A model generated the notes under the pieces. It searched no databases. It was given only the letters and a program-made list of their open reading frames with translations, and was not told the DNA's origin. A stretch of 64,000 nucleotides of DNA, taken from contig CAWERB010000031.1 of NCBI GenBank assembly GCA_963811335.1, positions 124,001-188,000 of the forward strand, written 5' to 3'. This DNA comes from Trebonia sp963811335. GTDB taxonomy: Bacteria > Actinomycetota > Actinomycetes > Streptosporangiales > Streptosporangiaceae. This document shows positions 26,739-37,229 of the stretch, one piece after another. Both the position numbers and the translations under genes were made by a program. Numbering within the stretch: the first letter of the stretch is position 1; each line of letters opens with the position of its first letter.

Positions 26739-27732
26739 GGGACTTGCCGACTCCGATGCCGAACTCGCGGTGCACCCGAGCCCAGAACGCGTCTCGCAGC
26801 CACTCGCGGGCTTCCTGGTAGGGGCGCAGCGACTGGCCGAGTTCCTTCTCCGCCTCGACGAGCAGTTCCTTGTCGATGACTGGCGGCAGGATCGGGCCAG
26901 GCAGCAGGTCCCTGATGTTGTCCGCGCCCCGGGTGAGTATCCACTTGTGCGCGACGTGCTCGCCGGCCTCCTCGACGTGCCGCCGGTCCGGGCCGAGCCG
27001 CGGCAGCGGGCCGGTCTGCGACCCCGACATGTGCGGGATCGGCCCGGTCTGTGACAGGTGCGAGTTCCTGCCGATTTGCACGGGCGGACGCGGGCGGTGC
27101 TCGCCGAACAGCTGGGCCGGGGACGGGACCGACGCCTGGACGTCGGGCCGGGGCGCCTCGGTCACCGGGTTCTTGGTGAAGTACGGCCGCACGAAGGCGG
27201 AGTCGAGCACGTCCACCGTGTCCGACTCCCAGACCAGGCGCTCCGCCTGGTTGGTGCCGTACGGCGGCTCGATGCCCCACAGGTGGACCCGCACGCCGTA
27301 GGCCTGCGCGGCCTCCACGGCCGGCACCATGTCCTCGTCGCCGGCGATGAGCACCGCGTCGGTGATCGCGCGGTGCCTGGCCAGGGCCTCCATGTCGGCG
27401 CGGATGTTGGCGTCCACGCCCTTCTGCTGACCGCGGGCGTTCAGGTTGCCGAGCCGGAGCTTGACCCACGCCATCTGCGCGACGACGCGCTGGTCGATCG
27501 TGGGCACCCGGTCACGGGCCGCGTCGTACCAGTAGACGCGGAGCAGTTCGCCGCGGAAGAGCTCATCGGCGTGCTTCGTGACCGCCTGGATCAGGCCGAC
27601 GGCGTCGACCCGGTAGTCACGGCGCGCGCTGGTACCGAAGAGCAGCTCACCCGCGGCCGCGTAGATATACCCGACGTCAACCATGACCGCGTATCTGGCG
27701 AGGACGGGCATCGGGGCGGCGAATTCGCTCAT
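26731..27732 (-). CDS. NYN-domain (PIN-like) protein
   Basis: A 333-residue protein with an N-terminal NYN/LabA-like domain of the PIN ribonuclease fold. Conserved acidic positions are visible in YAVMVDVGYIYAAAG, QKGVDANIRADMEAL and DAVLIAGDEDMVPAVEAAQ. The middle is a Pro/Gly-rich linker with repeated GP-I/L-P units (QTGPIPHMSGSQTGPLPRLG), and a helical C-terminal domain follows. Such proteins are thought to cleave or bind RNA. It lies between the carboxylase beta and epsilon genes in the same direction; its stop overlaps the epsilon start. A functional link with fatty-acid carboxylation is not established. Confidence 0.87.
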   Translation of the reverse strand: MSEFAAPMPVLARYAVMVDVGYIYAAAGELLFGTSARRDYRVDAVGLIQAVTKHADELFRGELLRVYWYDAARDRVPTIDQRVVAQMAWVKLRLGNLNARGQQKGVDANIRADMEALARHRAITDAVLIAGDEDMVPAVEAAQAYGVRVHLWGIEPPYGTNQAERLVWESDTVDVLDSAFVRPYFTKNPVTEAPRPDVQASVPSPAQLFGEHRPRPPVQIGRNSHLSQTGPIPHMSGSQTGPLPRLGPDRRHVEEAGEHVAHKWILTRGADNIRDLLPGPILPPVIDKELLVEAEKELGQSLRPYQEAREWLRDAFWARVHREFGIGVGKSRG

Positions 27733-27845
27733 CGTCTTACGACTCTAGGGCAGGTTGGACCGTGCGCGGGCCACTTGGCGCGGGATTGCAGGAGGAAGCT
27801 TTCCGACTCGCTACCTGTGAGCCCACTTGTCATGGTGCGTCACCG

Positions 27846-29449
<1,604 letters not shown>

Positions 29450-29570
29450 GGGGAAAGGGTAACCTGCGGCTCGCTTGCTCTCTGCCCGTGGCTTCGCCTG
29501 ACCGTTAAAGCCAGGTGAATAAGGTCCTGCCAGGCGATTGGCGTCATCAGCCGGTGGTTAGGCTCGACTC

Positions 29571-32419
29571 GTGAGCATCTACGCAAGCGACGTGGCGGGT
29601 AGCCCCGGCGGGGATTCAGGCGGGGCGTACGGGACGGGCGGTTCCGGCCGGGAGCGGGACTCAGCGGAGTTGCCCGAGCCGATGCGCCGGGACGTCCGGC
29701 TGCTCGGCGACATGCTCGGCGAGGTGATCAGCGAGTCGGCGGGCGCCGGGCTGCTCGCGGACGTGGAGCGGCTGCGGCACGCGGTGATCGCCGCTCGCTC
29801 GGCGGCGGACCGCGGCTCGGCGGCCGCCACCGCGGCGGGTGACGAGATCACCGCGCTCGTCGCGTCCTGGTCCTGGGAGCGCGCCGAGCAGGTGGCCCGC
29901 GCGTTCACCGTGTACTTCCACCTGGCCAACCTGGCCGAGGAACAGCAGCGGGTACGGACACTGCAGTTGCGCGGCTCGGGCGACCTGCCGCCGCGCGAGT
30001 CGCTCGCCGACGCGGTGGCCAGGCTCACCGCGGAGGCCGGCGCGGAGCACCTGGCCGAGGCGCTCGCCGGGCTCAGGGTGCACCCGGTGTTCACCGCGCA
30101 TCCGACCGAGGCCCGCCGCCGCGCGGTGGTCGCGTCGCTGCGCCGCGTTAGCGGGCTGCTCACCTCGATCGATGACCCGCGGGCGGGGGCCGTGCAGCAG
30201 GCCGAGGACCGGCGCAAGCTCCGCGAGGAGGTTGACCTGCTGTGGCGGACCGCGCAGCTGCGGGTCGCCGGGATGTCCCCGGCCGACGAGGTCCGCTCGG
30301 TGATGACCGCGTTTGACGAGACGCTGTTCCGGCTGGTGCCCGCGGTGTACCGGGCGCTCGACCACGTGCTGCTCGGGGCGGCGAGCGGCGCGGAGCCGAC
30401 GTCGGTGCCGCCGTTCCTGCGGTTCGGTTCCTGGGTGGGCGGCGACCGGGACGGCAACCCCAACGTCACCGCCGCGGTGACCAGGGAGGCCGCGGTCATC
30501 CAGGCCGATCACGCGCTGCGCGGCCTGGAGGCGGCCTGCGCGAGGATCGGCCGCGCGCTGACCGTGTACGAGGGCTCCGCCCCGCCGCCCGCGGGGTTGC
30601 GCCGGGCGCTCGCCGCCGCCTCGGCCGAGCACCCGGAGCTCCTCCGGGAGATCACCGCGCGCTCGCCCGGCGAGCCGTACCGCGCCTTCCTGCTTTACGC
30701 GACGGAGCGGCTCGCCGCGACGAGGACAAGGAACCTCGACCTGGCCTACGGCGCGGCGGCTGACTTCATCGACGACCTGCGCCTGCTGCAGTCGGCGCTC
30801 GCCGAGGCCGGGGCGCCCCGGCAGGCGTACGGGGAGCTGCAGCACCTGCTGTGGCAGGCGGAGACGTTCGGGTTTCACCTCGCGGGCCTTGAGGTGCGCC
30901 AGCACTCGCAGGTGCACGCGCGGGCCCTGGCCGAGTTGCGGGAGGGTTCCGTGCTCTCGCCGATGACCGAGGAGGTGCTCGAGACCATCCGGGTGATGGC
31001 GTGGGTCCAGCGACGCTTCGGCGTGGACGCGTGCCGCCGCTACGTCATCTCGTTCACCACGTCGGCGGCCGATGTCGCGGCGGTGTACCAGCTGGCCGAC
31101 TACGCGTTCCCCGACGGTCAGGGGCCGGTGCTCGACGTGGTGCCGCTGTTCGAGACCGGCGAGGACCTGGCCAACGCGACGTCCGTGCTGACCGGCCTGC
31201 TGTCGATCCCGGCGGTGGCGGCCGGCTGGCCGAGACGGGGCGGCAGATGGAGGTGATGCTCGGTTACTCGGACTCCGCCAAGGAACTCGGCCCCGCCTCG
31301 GCGACGCTGCGGCTGTTCGACGCCCAGGCGCAGCTCGCCGCGTGGGCGGCCGAACACGGCGTGAAGCTCACCCTGTTCCACGGCCGTGGCGGCGCGATCG
31401 GGCGCGGCGGCGGCCCCGCCGGGCGCGCCGTGCTCGCCCAGGCGCCGGGGTCGGTCGACGGCCGGTTCAAGGTCACCGAGCAGGGCGAGGTGATCTTCGC
31501 GCGGTACGGCACCCCGGCGATCGGCCTGCGCCACCTGGAGCAGGTCACCTCGGCGGTACTGCTCGCCTCCGCGCCATCGCACCCGGACCGCAGCAATGCC
31601 GCGGCGACCGCCTTCGGCGGGATCGCCGCGGCCGTCGACGACGCGGCCAAGCGGGCGTTCCGCGCGCTGGTGGAGTCCGACGGGTTCGCCGAGTGGTTCG
31701 CGACCGTCAGCCCGCTCGAGCAGATCGGCGGCCTGCGGATCGGCTCCCGCCCGGCCCGTCGCGGGCACGGCGGCGGGCCGCTCGGCCTTGAGGACCTGCG
31801 CGCCATCCCCTGGGTGTTCGCGTGGGCGCAGACCCGGCTGAACCTGCCCGGCTGGTACGGCCTTGGCAGCGGCCTCGCCGCCGCCGCGTGGTCGGGCAGC
31901 GATCTCCCGGGGGAGCGACCCCCCGTACCCCCCGACGCGCGCCCGATGGCCGAGGGCGCGATCGTATCGGGCGCGCTGGCCCCGGGGGACTCTGACGGAG
32001 GCATCCCGCCCGAAGGGCTCGCCGCGCTCCGCCGCGCCTACCGCGAATGGCCGCTGCTCGCCACGCTGCTCGACAACGCCGAGATGTCCCTGGCCAAGAC
32101 CGACCGCGAGGTCGCGGTCCGCTACCTGGCCCTCGGCGGGCGGCCCGACCTTACCGACCGCGTGCTCGCCGAGTACGACCTCACCAGGCGGCTCGTGCTG
32201 TCCGTCACCGAGCACGACCGGCTGGTGGCCAACCGCCCGGTGCTGTCCCGCGCCATCGTGCTGCGCGACCCGTACGTTGACGCGCTGTCCTACCTGCAAC
32301 TGCGCGCGCTGTCCGCGCTGCGGGCCGGTGAGGCCACCGGGGCGGAGCTCCCGGTGCTCAACCGGATGCTGCTGCTCACCGTCAGCGGGATCGCCGCCGG
32401 CCTGCAGAACACCGGCTGA
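29571..32419 (+). CDS. ppc: Phosphoenolpyruvate carboxylase (one frame change)
   Basis: Cytoplasmic anaplerotic enzyme that makes oxaloacetate from PEP and bicarbonate; about 950 residues. GTG 29571 starts the frame. Signatures are VHPVFTAHPTEARRRAV (catalytic His), FGSWVGGDRDGNPNVTAAV, FHLAGLEVRQHS, then after a frame change near 31225 MLGYSDSAKELGPASA, LTLFHGRGGAIGRGGGP and the C-terminal LTVSGIAAGLQNTG. The change lies in a GC-rich run at the junction of two perfectly collinear halves, so an assembly indel is the likely cause. No operon partner is evident; the gene is divergent from the carboxylase beta gene. Confidence 0.93.
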
Positions 32420-33692
32420 CCCGCGCCCGTCGCGGGCCGAGGAACTGGCCGCCGGGTGCCTGGGCGCGCGGGCGGCGGGCCGCCCGGACGTTTGGAACCA
32501 GGCGCCGGGGAAAGACGTGAGTGCTTACCAAGCCATCACGCAAGGAGGTAAGCCATGACGATCGGGGCAGGCCTGATCCTGATCGCGGTGGGAGCGATCC
32601 TTCGGTTCGGGATCTCAACGGTGTCCACGCACGGCTTCGGCATCCATACAGTCGGCGACATCTTGATGTTCGTCGGAGTCCTGGGCGTGGTGCTGTGGCT
32701 GCTTGTGTTCGCCCCGTGGGCTCCGCGCGCTCGTAGCCGCCGCACGGTCTACCGCGAGGTATCGCCCGGCCAGGTGCCCCCGGCCCGCTACCGGGAGGTG
32801 GAGGTCGATGAGGTGCCCGGCCCGCCGGTATCCCGTCGATGATCCCTACGACGAGTACCGTCGCTGAGCAGACCGCGGACGGGAGCCCGCTCCGGGCGTA
32901 CCGGCCGGGGCTGGTGCCGAGGATGTGCTTGAAGTGGCGGTTCAGGTGCGGCTGGTCGTAGAAGCCGGCCTGGGCCGCCGCCAGGGCCGGCGGCACTCCG
33001 TCGAGCAGGAGCCGCCGGGCGAGATCGACACGCCGGCTTGTCATGTACTGATGCGGGCTCATCCCGAATGCCCGGCTGAACGCCCGGACCAGGTGGGCCG
33101 GGTGGGCGTGCAGGGTATCGGCCGCTTCCCGTAGCGTCATTGACTCGCGGAAGCGGGAGTCGATCAAGCCGCGCAGCTCGCCGGCCACGCCGGCCCCGGC
33201 CATGGGCGCGCCGGGCCCGCGGCGCTTGCTGAGGTGCCAGCGGAGTCGTTCGGCGATGAAGGCCAGGCGGTGCTCCGCCTCGAACTCATCGCCCGGCTGG
33301 CCCAGCCCGCGGTGCAGCTGGCTGATGCGGTGCCGCAAGAGCGCGTCGTCCAGCACGGGCTGGTCGACCGCGTGGCCGATGAGGCTCGCGGGCAACGTCG
33401 AGAGATCGAGGTAGACGACCCGCTTGCCGAAGCCCGCGGACGTGGCGGCGCGCCCGTTGTGCGGGACTTGCGGTGGCAGCAGCGTGACGAGCCTGTCCAT
33501 GGCGCCGTGCTCGTGATGGTGCAGGTCGTACCTGATCATCCCGTCGTCGACGATCAGCAGTGTCCACGCCTCGTGCGCGTGCATCGGGTAGACGTGGCTG
33601 GTCATGCGCGCGTGGAAGACTTCGGCGACGCCGGGAACCCGCGGCCGCCAGGCACGAACACGCGTATCGATGGCCACGCAAGAATCGTACAA
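32382..33692 (-). CDS. AraC-family regulator with anomalous C-terminal run-on
   Basis: A transcription activator with an N-terminal cupin sensor (residues about 20-110; SHVYPMHAHEAWTLLIVDDG, LLPPQVPHNG) and an AraC DNA-binding domain (about 175-275; SMTLREAADTLHAHPAHLVR, GFYDQPHLNRHFKHILGTSP, GRYARSG). Homology ends near residue 280 (about 32855). The frame then stays open for about 155 Pro/Arg-rich residues antisense to DUF6458 and the ppc end, which is probably a lost stop caused by a sequence indel. It is divergent from the DUF2000 gene with a 35-base gap, a pairing that suggests it controls that gene. Confidence 0.82.
   Translation of the reverse strand: MYDSCVAIDTRVRAWRPRVPGVAEVFHARMTSHVYPMHAHEAWTLLIVDDGMIRYDLHHHEHGAMDRLVTLLPPQVPHNGRAATSAGFGKRVVYLDLSTLPASLIGHAVDQPVLDDALLRHRISQLHRGLGQPGDEFEAEHRLAFIAERLRWHLSKRRGPGAPMAGAGVAGELRGLIDSRFRESMTLREAADTLHAHPAHLVRAFSRAFGMSPHQYMTSRRVDLARRLLLDGVPPALAAAQAGFYDQPHLNRHFKHILGTSPGRYARSGLPSAVCSATVLVVGIIDGIPAGRAPHRPPPPGSGPGAPGRAIPRGRPCGGYERAEPTGRTQAATAPRPGLRRTSRCRRLYGCRSRAWTPLRSRTEGSLPPRSGSGLPRSSWLTSLRDGLVSTHVFPRRLVPNVRAARRPRAQAPGGQFLGPRRARVSRCSAGRRRSR
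32555..32842 (+). CDS. DUF6458 small membrane protein
   Basis: A 95-residue protein with two transmembrane helices (IGAGLILIAVGAILRFGI and GDILMFVGVLGVVLWLLV) and a basic, Arg/Tyr-rich cytoplasmic tail (RRTVYREVSPGQVPPARYRE). This layout matches the actinobacterial DUF6458 family, of unknown function. A near-ideal AAGGAGG lies seven bases before ATG 32555. It stands alone after ppc and overlaps, on the opposite strand, the run-on tail of the AraC-family gene. Confidence 0.88.
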   Translation: MTIGAGLILIAVGAILRFGISTVSTHGFGIHTVGDILMFVGVLGVVLWLLVFAPWAPRARSRRTVYREVSPGQVPPARYREVEVDEVPGPPVSRR

Positions 33693-33727
33693 GACCGGCG
33701 GCCGGGTGACCCGGTTCGATCGACGGC

Positions 33728-34189
33728 ATGGATATCGATGACGTGAAGTCAGGCAGTATGGAATCCGGCGGGGGGCCGGTCAGGTTCGACACCAAGATCG
33801 CGGTTGTGCTCCGCGACGACCTGGAAGTATGGCAGCGGCTTAACGTCACGGCGTTCCTGGTCAGCGGCATCGGGCAGCGGGACCCCGAGGTGATCGGCGA
33901 GCCCTACGCGGACGCGGACGATACGGAGTACCTGCCGATGTTCCGCCAGCCGGTGCTTGTCTTCGAGGCGGGCAAGGAGACCCTCACCAGGTGTCACGAG
34001 CGGGCGGTCGGCCGGGGCGTGGCCGTGTCGGTCTTCACCGCCGACCTGTTCGCCACCGGCAATGACCGGGACAACCGGGCGGCGGTGCGGGCGGTCCAGC
34101 GGTCAAGCCTGGACCTGGCCGGCATAGCCGTGTACGGCCCGCGCGGCGCGGTCGACAAGATCGTCAAGGGCGCGCGGATGCACCCCTAA
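33728..34189 (+). CDS. DUF2000 family protein
   Basis: A small soluble protein of up to 153 residues. The family core starts at VRFDTKIAVVLRDDLEVWQR and continues LNVTAFLVSGIGQRDPE, then QPVLVFEAGKETLTRCHERA and the end LAGIAVYGPRGAVDKIVKGA. Its function is unknown; structures of relatives show a peptidyl-tRNA-hydrolase-like fold. ATG 33728 gives a short acidic leader; ATG 33758 (MESGGGPV) is an alternative. It is divergent from and probably regulated by the AraC-type gene next door. Confidence 0.85.
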   Translation: MDIDDVKSGSMESGGGPVRFDTKIAVVLRDDLEVWQRLNVTAFLVSGIGQRDPEVIGEPYADADDTEYLPMFRQPVLVFEAGKETLTRCHERAVGRGVAVSVFTADLFATGNDRDNRAAVRAVQRSSLDLAGIAVYGPRGAVDKIVKGARMHP

Positions 34190-34327
34190 CTGCAAGGCCG
34201 GTTAGTTAAGTAGGTGGCCCGGCGGTCAAGGCGCTGGTAGTGCCGCGGCGGCAGGGTGATGGTACGCGGGAGGAACCGTGTGCCTGGCGTTGCCCGCGAG
34301 CAGCCGGACGGGGCGGCGCCGCCGGAC

Positions 34328-34337
34328 TTACCGGTAA
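34328..34337. repeat. Palindrome TTACCGGTAA, copy 1
   Basis: A perfect ten-base palindrome, TTACCGGTAA. It is followed within 20 bases by another GGTAAAG half-site and resembles the longer palindrome at 34418. Such symmetric sites usually bind dimeric regulators, but none is assigned. Confidence 0.6.
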
Positions 34338-34350
34338 AGAAATCACAACC

Positions 34351-34387
34351 GGTAAAGAAAAGACGCTTGGAACGCTTTTTCTTTACC
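34351..34387. repeat. Large hairpin (GGTAAAGAAAA / TTTTTCTTTACC)
   Basis: An inverted repeat of 15 positions with a seven-base loop: positions 34351-34365 pair with 34373-34387, with one G-T wobble and one mismatch. The arms end in GGTAAAG and CTTTACC, the same half-sites seen in the flanking palindromes. The A/T-rich lower stem is unlike a standard GC-rich actinobacterial terminator. It could act as a transcript end between DUF2000 and the convergent XRE gene, or as a protein-binding cruciform. Confidence 0.6.
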
Positions 34388-34417
34388 TCGGGTGAAAAGT
34401 TTACCTGTTGCGAAAAG

Positions 34418-34429
34418 TTTACCGGTAAA
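34418..34429. repeat. Palindrome TTTACCGGTAAA, copy 2
   Basis: A perfect twelve-base palindrome that extends the ten-base copy at 34328. A further GTTTACC half-site lies about 20 bases upstream (34399-34405). The even spacing of half-sites along 100 bases suggests cooperative binding or a repeat expansion. Confidence 0.6.
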
Positions 34430-34693
34430 GCTGGGTACAGCAGGGGCGGGTGATGCGCCAGGCCGCCGGGGCGCCCCCGCGCGGGCCGCCCCGCGGCCAC
34501 CATGGCAGCACGGGCGGCCTGTCACGACGGGACTCCCGGCGCGGGGCGCGCCTGGCCGGCCAGCCCTGCTTCCCCCGGGGCCCCGGCTGCCCTCCGCGGC
34601 CACGCCGGCACCCGCCGGGACGTCTTGACCGCCACGCAAACCAGCTAACTGACCGGACTTGCCCCTAACTGGCGTCATCACGCGGGAAGCAAA

Positions 34694-35611
34694 CTAGACG
34701 GCCGCCGGAGCAAGCCGCGCTCGTTCTGGATGACAGTCATTCCAGCAGGGGAAGCGAGCGTCCAGCTCCGCGCCCTCGGCCAGCCGGGCGAGGGCCGCCG
34801 CGCTCGGCTGGTCATCGGGGGTGTAGACGACCAGGCGGGCGCTCGGGACGGCGGTGACCGCGAAGCTGTTCGAGGTGGCGGTGATGGGGCCGACCGTCGG
34901 GTGGCGGAAGCGCTTGGTGTGCCTCGTCGGCTGCGCCACCTCATGGGACGCCCAGGCCTGCGCGAACGCAGGACTGACGGCCTCGAGGCGGCGGATGAAG
35001 TGCGTCCACGAGGGGTCGCCCACGTGACGGCCGTAGGCCGCGCGCAACTGCCCGACCAGGGCGAGGCAGTGGCTCGCCTGGTCCTGCAGCGGGCTGCAGC
35101 AAGACGGGGCGGTTAGGTTCACGAGCAGGGTGTTCCGCTCGCCGGGCGGGGCCTCGCAGATCCCGGGGAAAAGCGCGGCGTACACGTCGTTCCAGGCGAT
35201 CAAGTCGAATCGCTCGGTGAGCACGCAGGCGGGGAACCTGACGGCGTCGAGCACCTGCTGCACCTGCGGCGGTAGCGGGCAGTCGGCGCAGTCCGCGGCG
35301 GCGGCCGCGCCAGGCAGGTCGGCGAGGCGGAACAGGTGGGCCCGCTCGACCGGGTCGAGCCGCAGCGTGGTGGCGATAGCGTCAAGCACCTGGACGCTCG
35401 CGTTGATCGGGCGGCCCTGCTCAAGCCAGGTGTACCAGGTCACGCCCACCCCGGCGAGCTGGGCGAGCTCCTCGCGGCGCAGTCCGGCGGTGCGTCGCCT
35501 GGTGCCGGGCGGCAGGCCGACGTCCTCGGGGCTGATCCGCTCCCGCCTGGCGCGCAGGAAGGCGGCGAGCTCGGTCCGGCGGGCGGCTGTCGCCGTGGCT
35601 ACCGTGGTCAT
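34694..35611 (-). CDS. XRE-family regulator with MmyB-like ligand domain
   Basis: A 305-residue transcription regulator. The N-terminal helix-turn-helix (residues about 10-80) reads ELAAFLRARRERISPEDVGL, GLRREELAQLAGVGVTWYTW and EQGRPINASVQVLDAIA; the C-terminal part is the MmyB-like PAS-fold domain (LTERFDLIAWNDVYAALFPG, TVGPITATSNSFAV), which binds fatty acids in a studied relative. ATG 35611 is preceded by GGGAGG at nine bases. The gene is divergent from an MFS efflux gene with about 100 bases between, the classic layout of this regulator class, so it probably controls that transporter. A much longer in-frame extension antisense to the MFS gene is rejected. Confidence 0.92.
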   Translation of the reverse strand: MTTVATATAARRTELAAFLRARRERISPEDVGLPPGTRRRTAGLRREELAQLAGVGVTWYTWLEQGRPINASVQVLDAIATTLRLDPVERAHLFRLADLPGAAAAADCADCPLPPQVQQVLDAVRFPACVLTERFDLIAWNDVYAALFPGICEAPPGERNTLLVNLTAPSCCSPLQDQASHCLALVGQLRAAYGRHVGDPSWTHFIRRLEAVSPAFAQAWASHEVAQPTRHTKRFRHPTVGPITATSNSFAVTAVPSARLVVYTPDDQPSAAALARLAEGAELDARFPCWNDCHPERARLAPAAV

Positions 35612-35713
35612 AACGTTCATCCTCCCGTGCCGGGGCCCGGCCTGCCAGGTGGTGTTAATACCAGGATAATCAGGCTCTTGGTACCAGCATAAGTGGAGCG
35701 GGAGGCTAGGTAC

Positions 35714-37204
35714 ATGACAGAAATCGCAGAACGCGTACGTTCCGTCGTCGCGAGCCGTCCCGCCACCGCGGGCAGGCCGCGCCGCGCCGTGCCGCCCGGC
35801 GCGGCGTTCGCCATCGTGCTCACCGGCCAGGCAATGGCGGTCATCGACACCAACATCGTCAACGTGGCCGTGCCGGCGATGCACGCCACGCTTGGCGCGT
35901 CCGGCGCCGGGCTGCAGCTCGTGGTGGCCGGCTACACCATCGCGTACGCGGTGCTGCTCGTCACCGGCGCGCGGCTCGGTGACATCCTCGGGCACCGGCG
36001 GGTGTACCTCGCCGGAGTGGCGCTGTTCACCCTGGCCTCGCTCGGCTGCGGCCTCGCGCCGACGACCGGCGCCCTCATCGCGCTGCGGTTCCTCCAGGGC
36101 GTCGGCGCCGCGACGATGATCCCGCAGATCCTCAGCCTCATCCAGCGGACCTACACCGCGCCGGGCCCGCGGGCCCGGGCGATGAGCTTGTACGCGACCG
36201 TGATCTCGGGCGGCTCCGTCCTCGGCCAGGTGCTTGGCGGCCTGCTCGTCTCCGCCAACCTGTTCGGCAGCTCCTGGCGGCCGGTCTTCCTCGTCAATGT
36301 CCCGGTCGGCCTCACGGTGCTCGCCTTCGGGCGGCTGCTGCCCGCCGGCCGTTTCGACGGGGTCCGCACGCTTGACCTGCCCGGCCTCGCGGTGCTCACC
36401 CCGGCCGTGCTCGCGCTCGTGCTGCCGCTCGTGCTCGGGCAGCCGCTCGGCTGGCCGCTGTGGGGATGGCTGCTGCTTGCCGGGTCCGCCGGGGGCTTCG
36501 CCCTGCTGGCCGTGGTGGAGCGCCGGGTGGCAGCGGGCGGCGGGCAGCCGATCCTGCCCCGGTCGCTGCTCGGGCTGCCCGGCATGATCGCCGGCCTCGG
36601 CGGCCTGTTCGCGTCGATGGTGACGTTCGGCGGCTGGCTGTTCGGCCTGGCGCTCGCGCTGCAGGACGGCCTCGCGGAGTCGCCGCTGCGGGCCGGGCTC
36701 ACCTTCGTCCCGTGCGGCGTCGCGTTCGCGCTGGTCAGCATGAACTGGCGGCGGCTGCCCGCCCGCTACCACGAGCGGCTGCCGGTAACCGGGTTCGTGG
36801 TCAACAGCGCCGGGCTCGTGTGGTCCGGGCTGCTGCTGCACTCCGGCGGTGACGGCGGCGCCTGGCTGTACGTCGCGCTCGCCGTCTCCGGCGGCGGCAT
36901 GGCCGGGGCGTTCGGCGCGCTGATGGCCCGGGTGCTCTCCCGGGTGCCGGTGGCGGTCGCCGCGGACGCGAGCGGCGTGATCGTGACCGTGAACCAGCTG
37001 GGGATCGTGACCGGGATCGCGACGTTCGGCTCGCTGTACCTGAACCTGGCCGGGCGGCTGCCCGCGGTCAGCGGCCCGCGGCAGCTTGGCGCGTTCGCGC
37101 TGTCGTCGGGTCACGCCTACCTGGCCGTGGCGGCCGCGCTCGCCGTGCTCGGGCTCGCGGGCGCGGCGCTCGCCCGCGCGCACGCCCGGCTGGCCGCGCA
37201 ATGA
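35714..37204 (+). CDS. MFS transporter, DHA2 drug:H+ antiporter type
   Basis: A 496-residue integral membrane exporter with about 14 transmembrane segments. The first helix carries AIVLTGQAMAVIDTNIVNVA (the DHA2 motif with conserved Asp), motif A is GARLGDILGHRRVYLAG, motif B is ALRFLQGVGAATMIPQI and motif C-like is ISGGSVLGQVLGG. ATG 35714 follows GGGAGG at a suitable distance; GTG 35693 is less likely. It is divergent from the MmyB-type regulator, and its promoter region contains TGGTACCA at 35679-35686, a possible operator. Likely a multidrug or metabolite exporter; substrate unknown. Confidence 0.92.
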   Translation: MTEIAERVRSVVASRPATAGRPRRAVPPGAAFAIVLTGQAMAVIDTNIVNVAVPAMHATLGASGAGLQLVVAGYTIAYAVLLVTGARLGDILGHRRVYLAGVALFTLASLGCGLAPTTGALIALRFLQGVGAATMIPQILSLIQRTYTAPGPRARAMSLYATVISGGSVLGQVLGGLLVSANLFGSSWRPVFLVNVPVGLTVLAFGRLLPAGRFDGVRTLDLPGLAVLTPAVLALVLPLVLGQPLGWPLWGWLLLAGSAGGFALLAVVERRVAAGGGQPILPRSLLGLPGMIAGLGGLFASMVTFGGWLFGLALALQDGLAESPLRAGLTFVPCGVAFALVSMNWRRLPARYHERLPVTGFVVNSAGLVWSGLLLHSGGDGGAWLYVALAVSGGGMAGAFGALMARVLSRVPVAVAADASGVIVTVNQLGIVTGIATFGSLYLNLAGRLPAVSGPRQLGAFALSSGHAYLAVAAALAVLGLAGAALARAHARLAAQ

Positions 37205-37229
37205 CCTCGGGAAGGCGTAGGCTCCTCCC

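Larger units (their letters stand above)
34190..34693. other. Intergenic region with iterated palindromes
   Basis: No gene is supported in these 504 bases. The stretch 34327-34430 is unusually AT-rich for this genome and holds repeated TTTACC/GGTAAA motifs, listed separately. The rest (34440-34640) is very GC-rich and without recognisable coding features. A run of short repeats (GGTTAGTTA, CAGCTAACTGA, CCTAACTGG) brackets it on both sides. Confidence 0.6.

Noticed and set aside
31200..31256. Programmed frameshift in ppc
   Set aside because: PEP carboxylases are not known to use frameshifting, there is no slippery heptamer with a following structure, and many neighbours show the same single-base changes.
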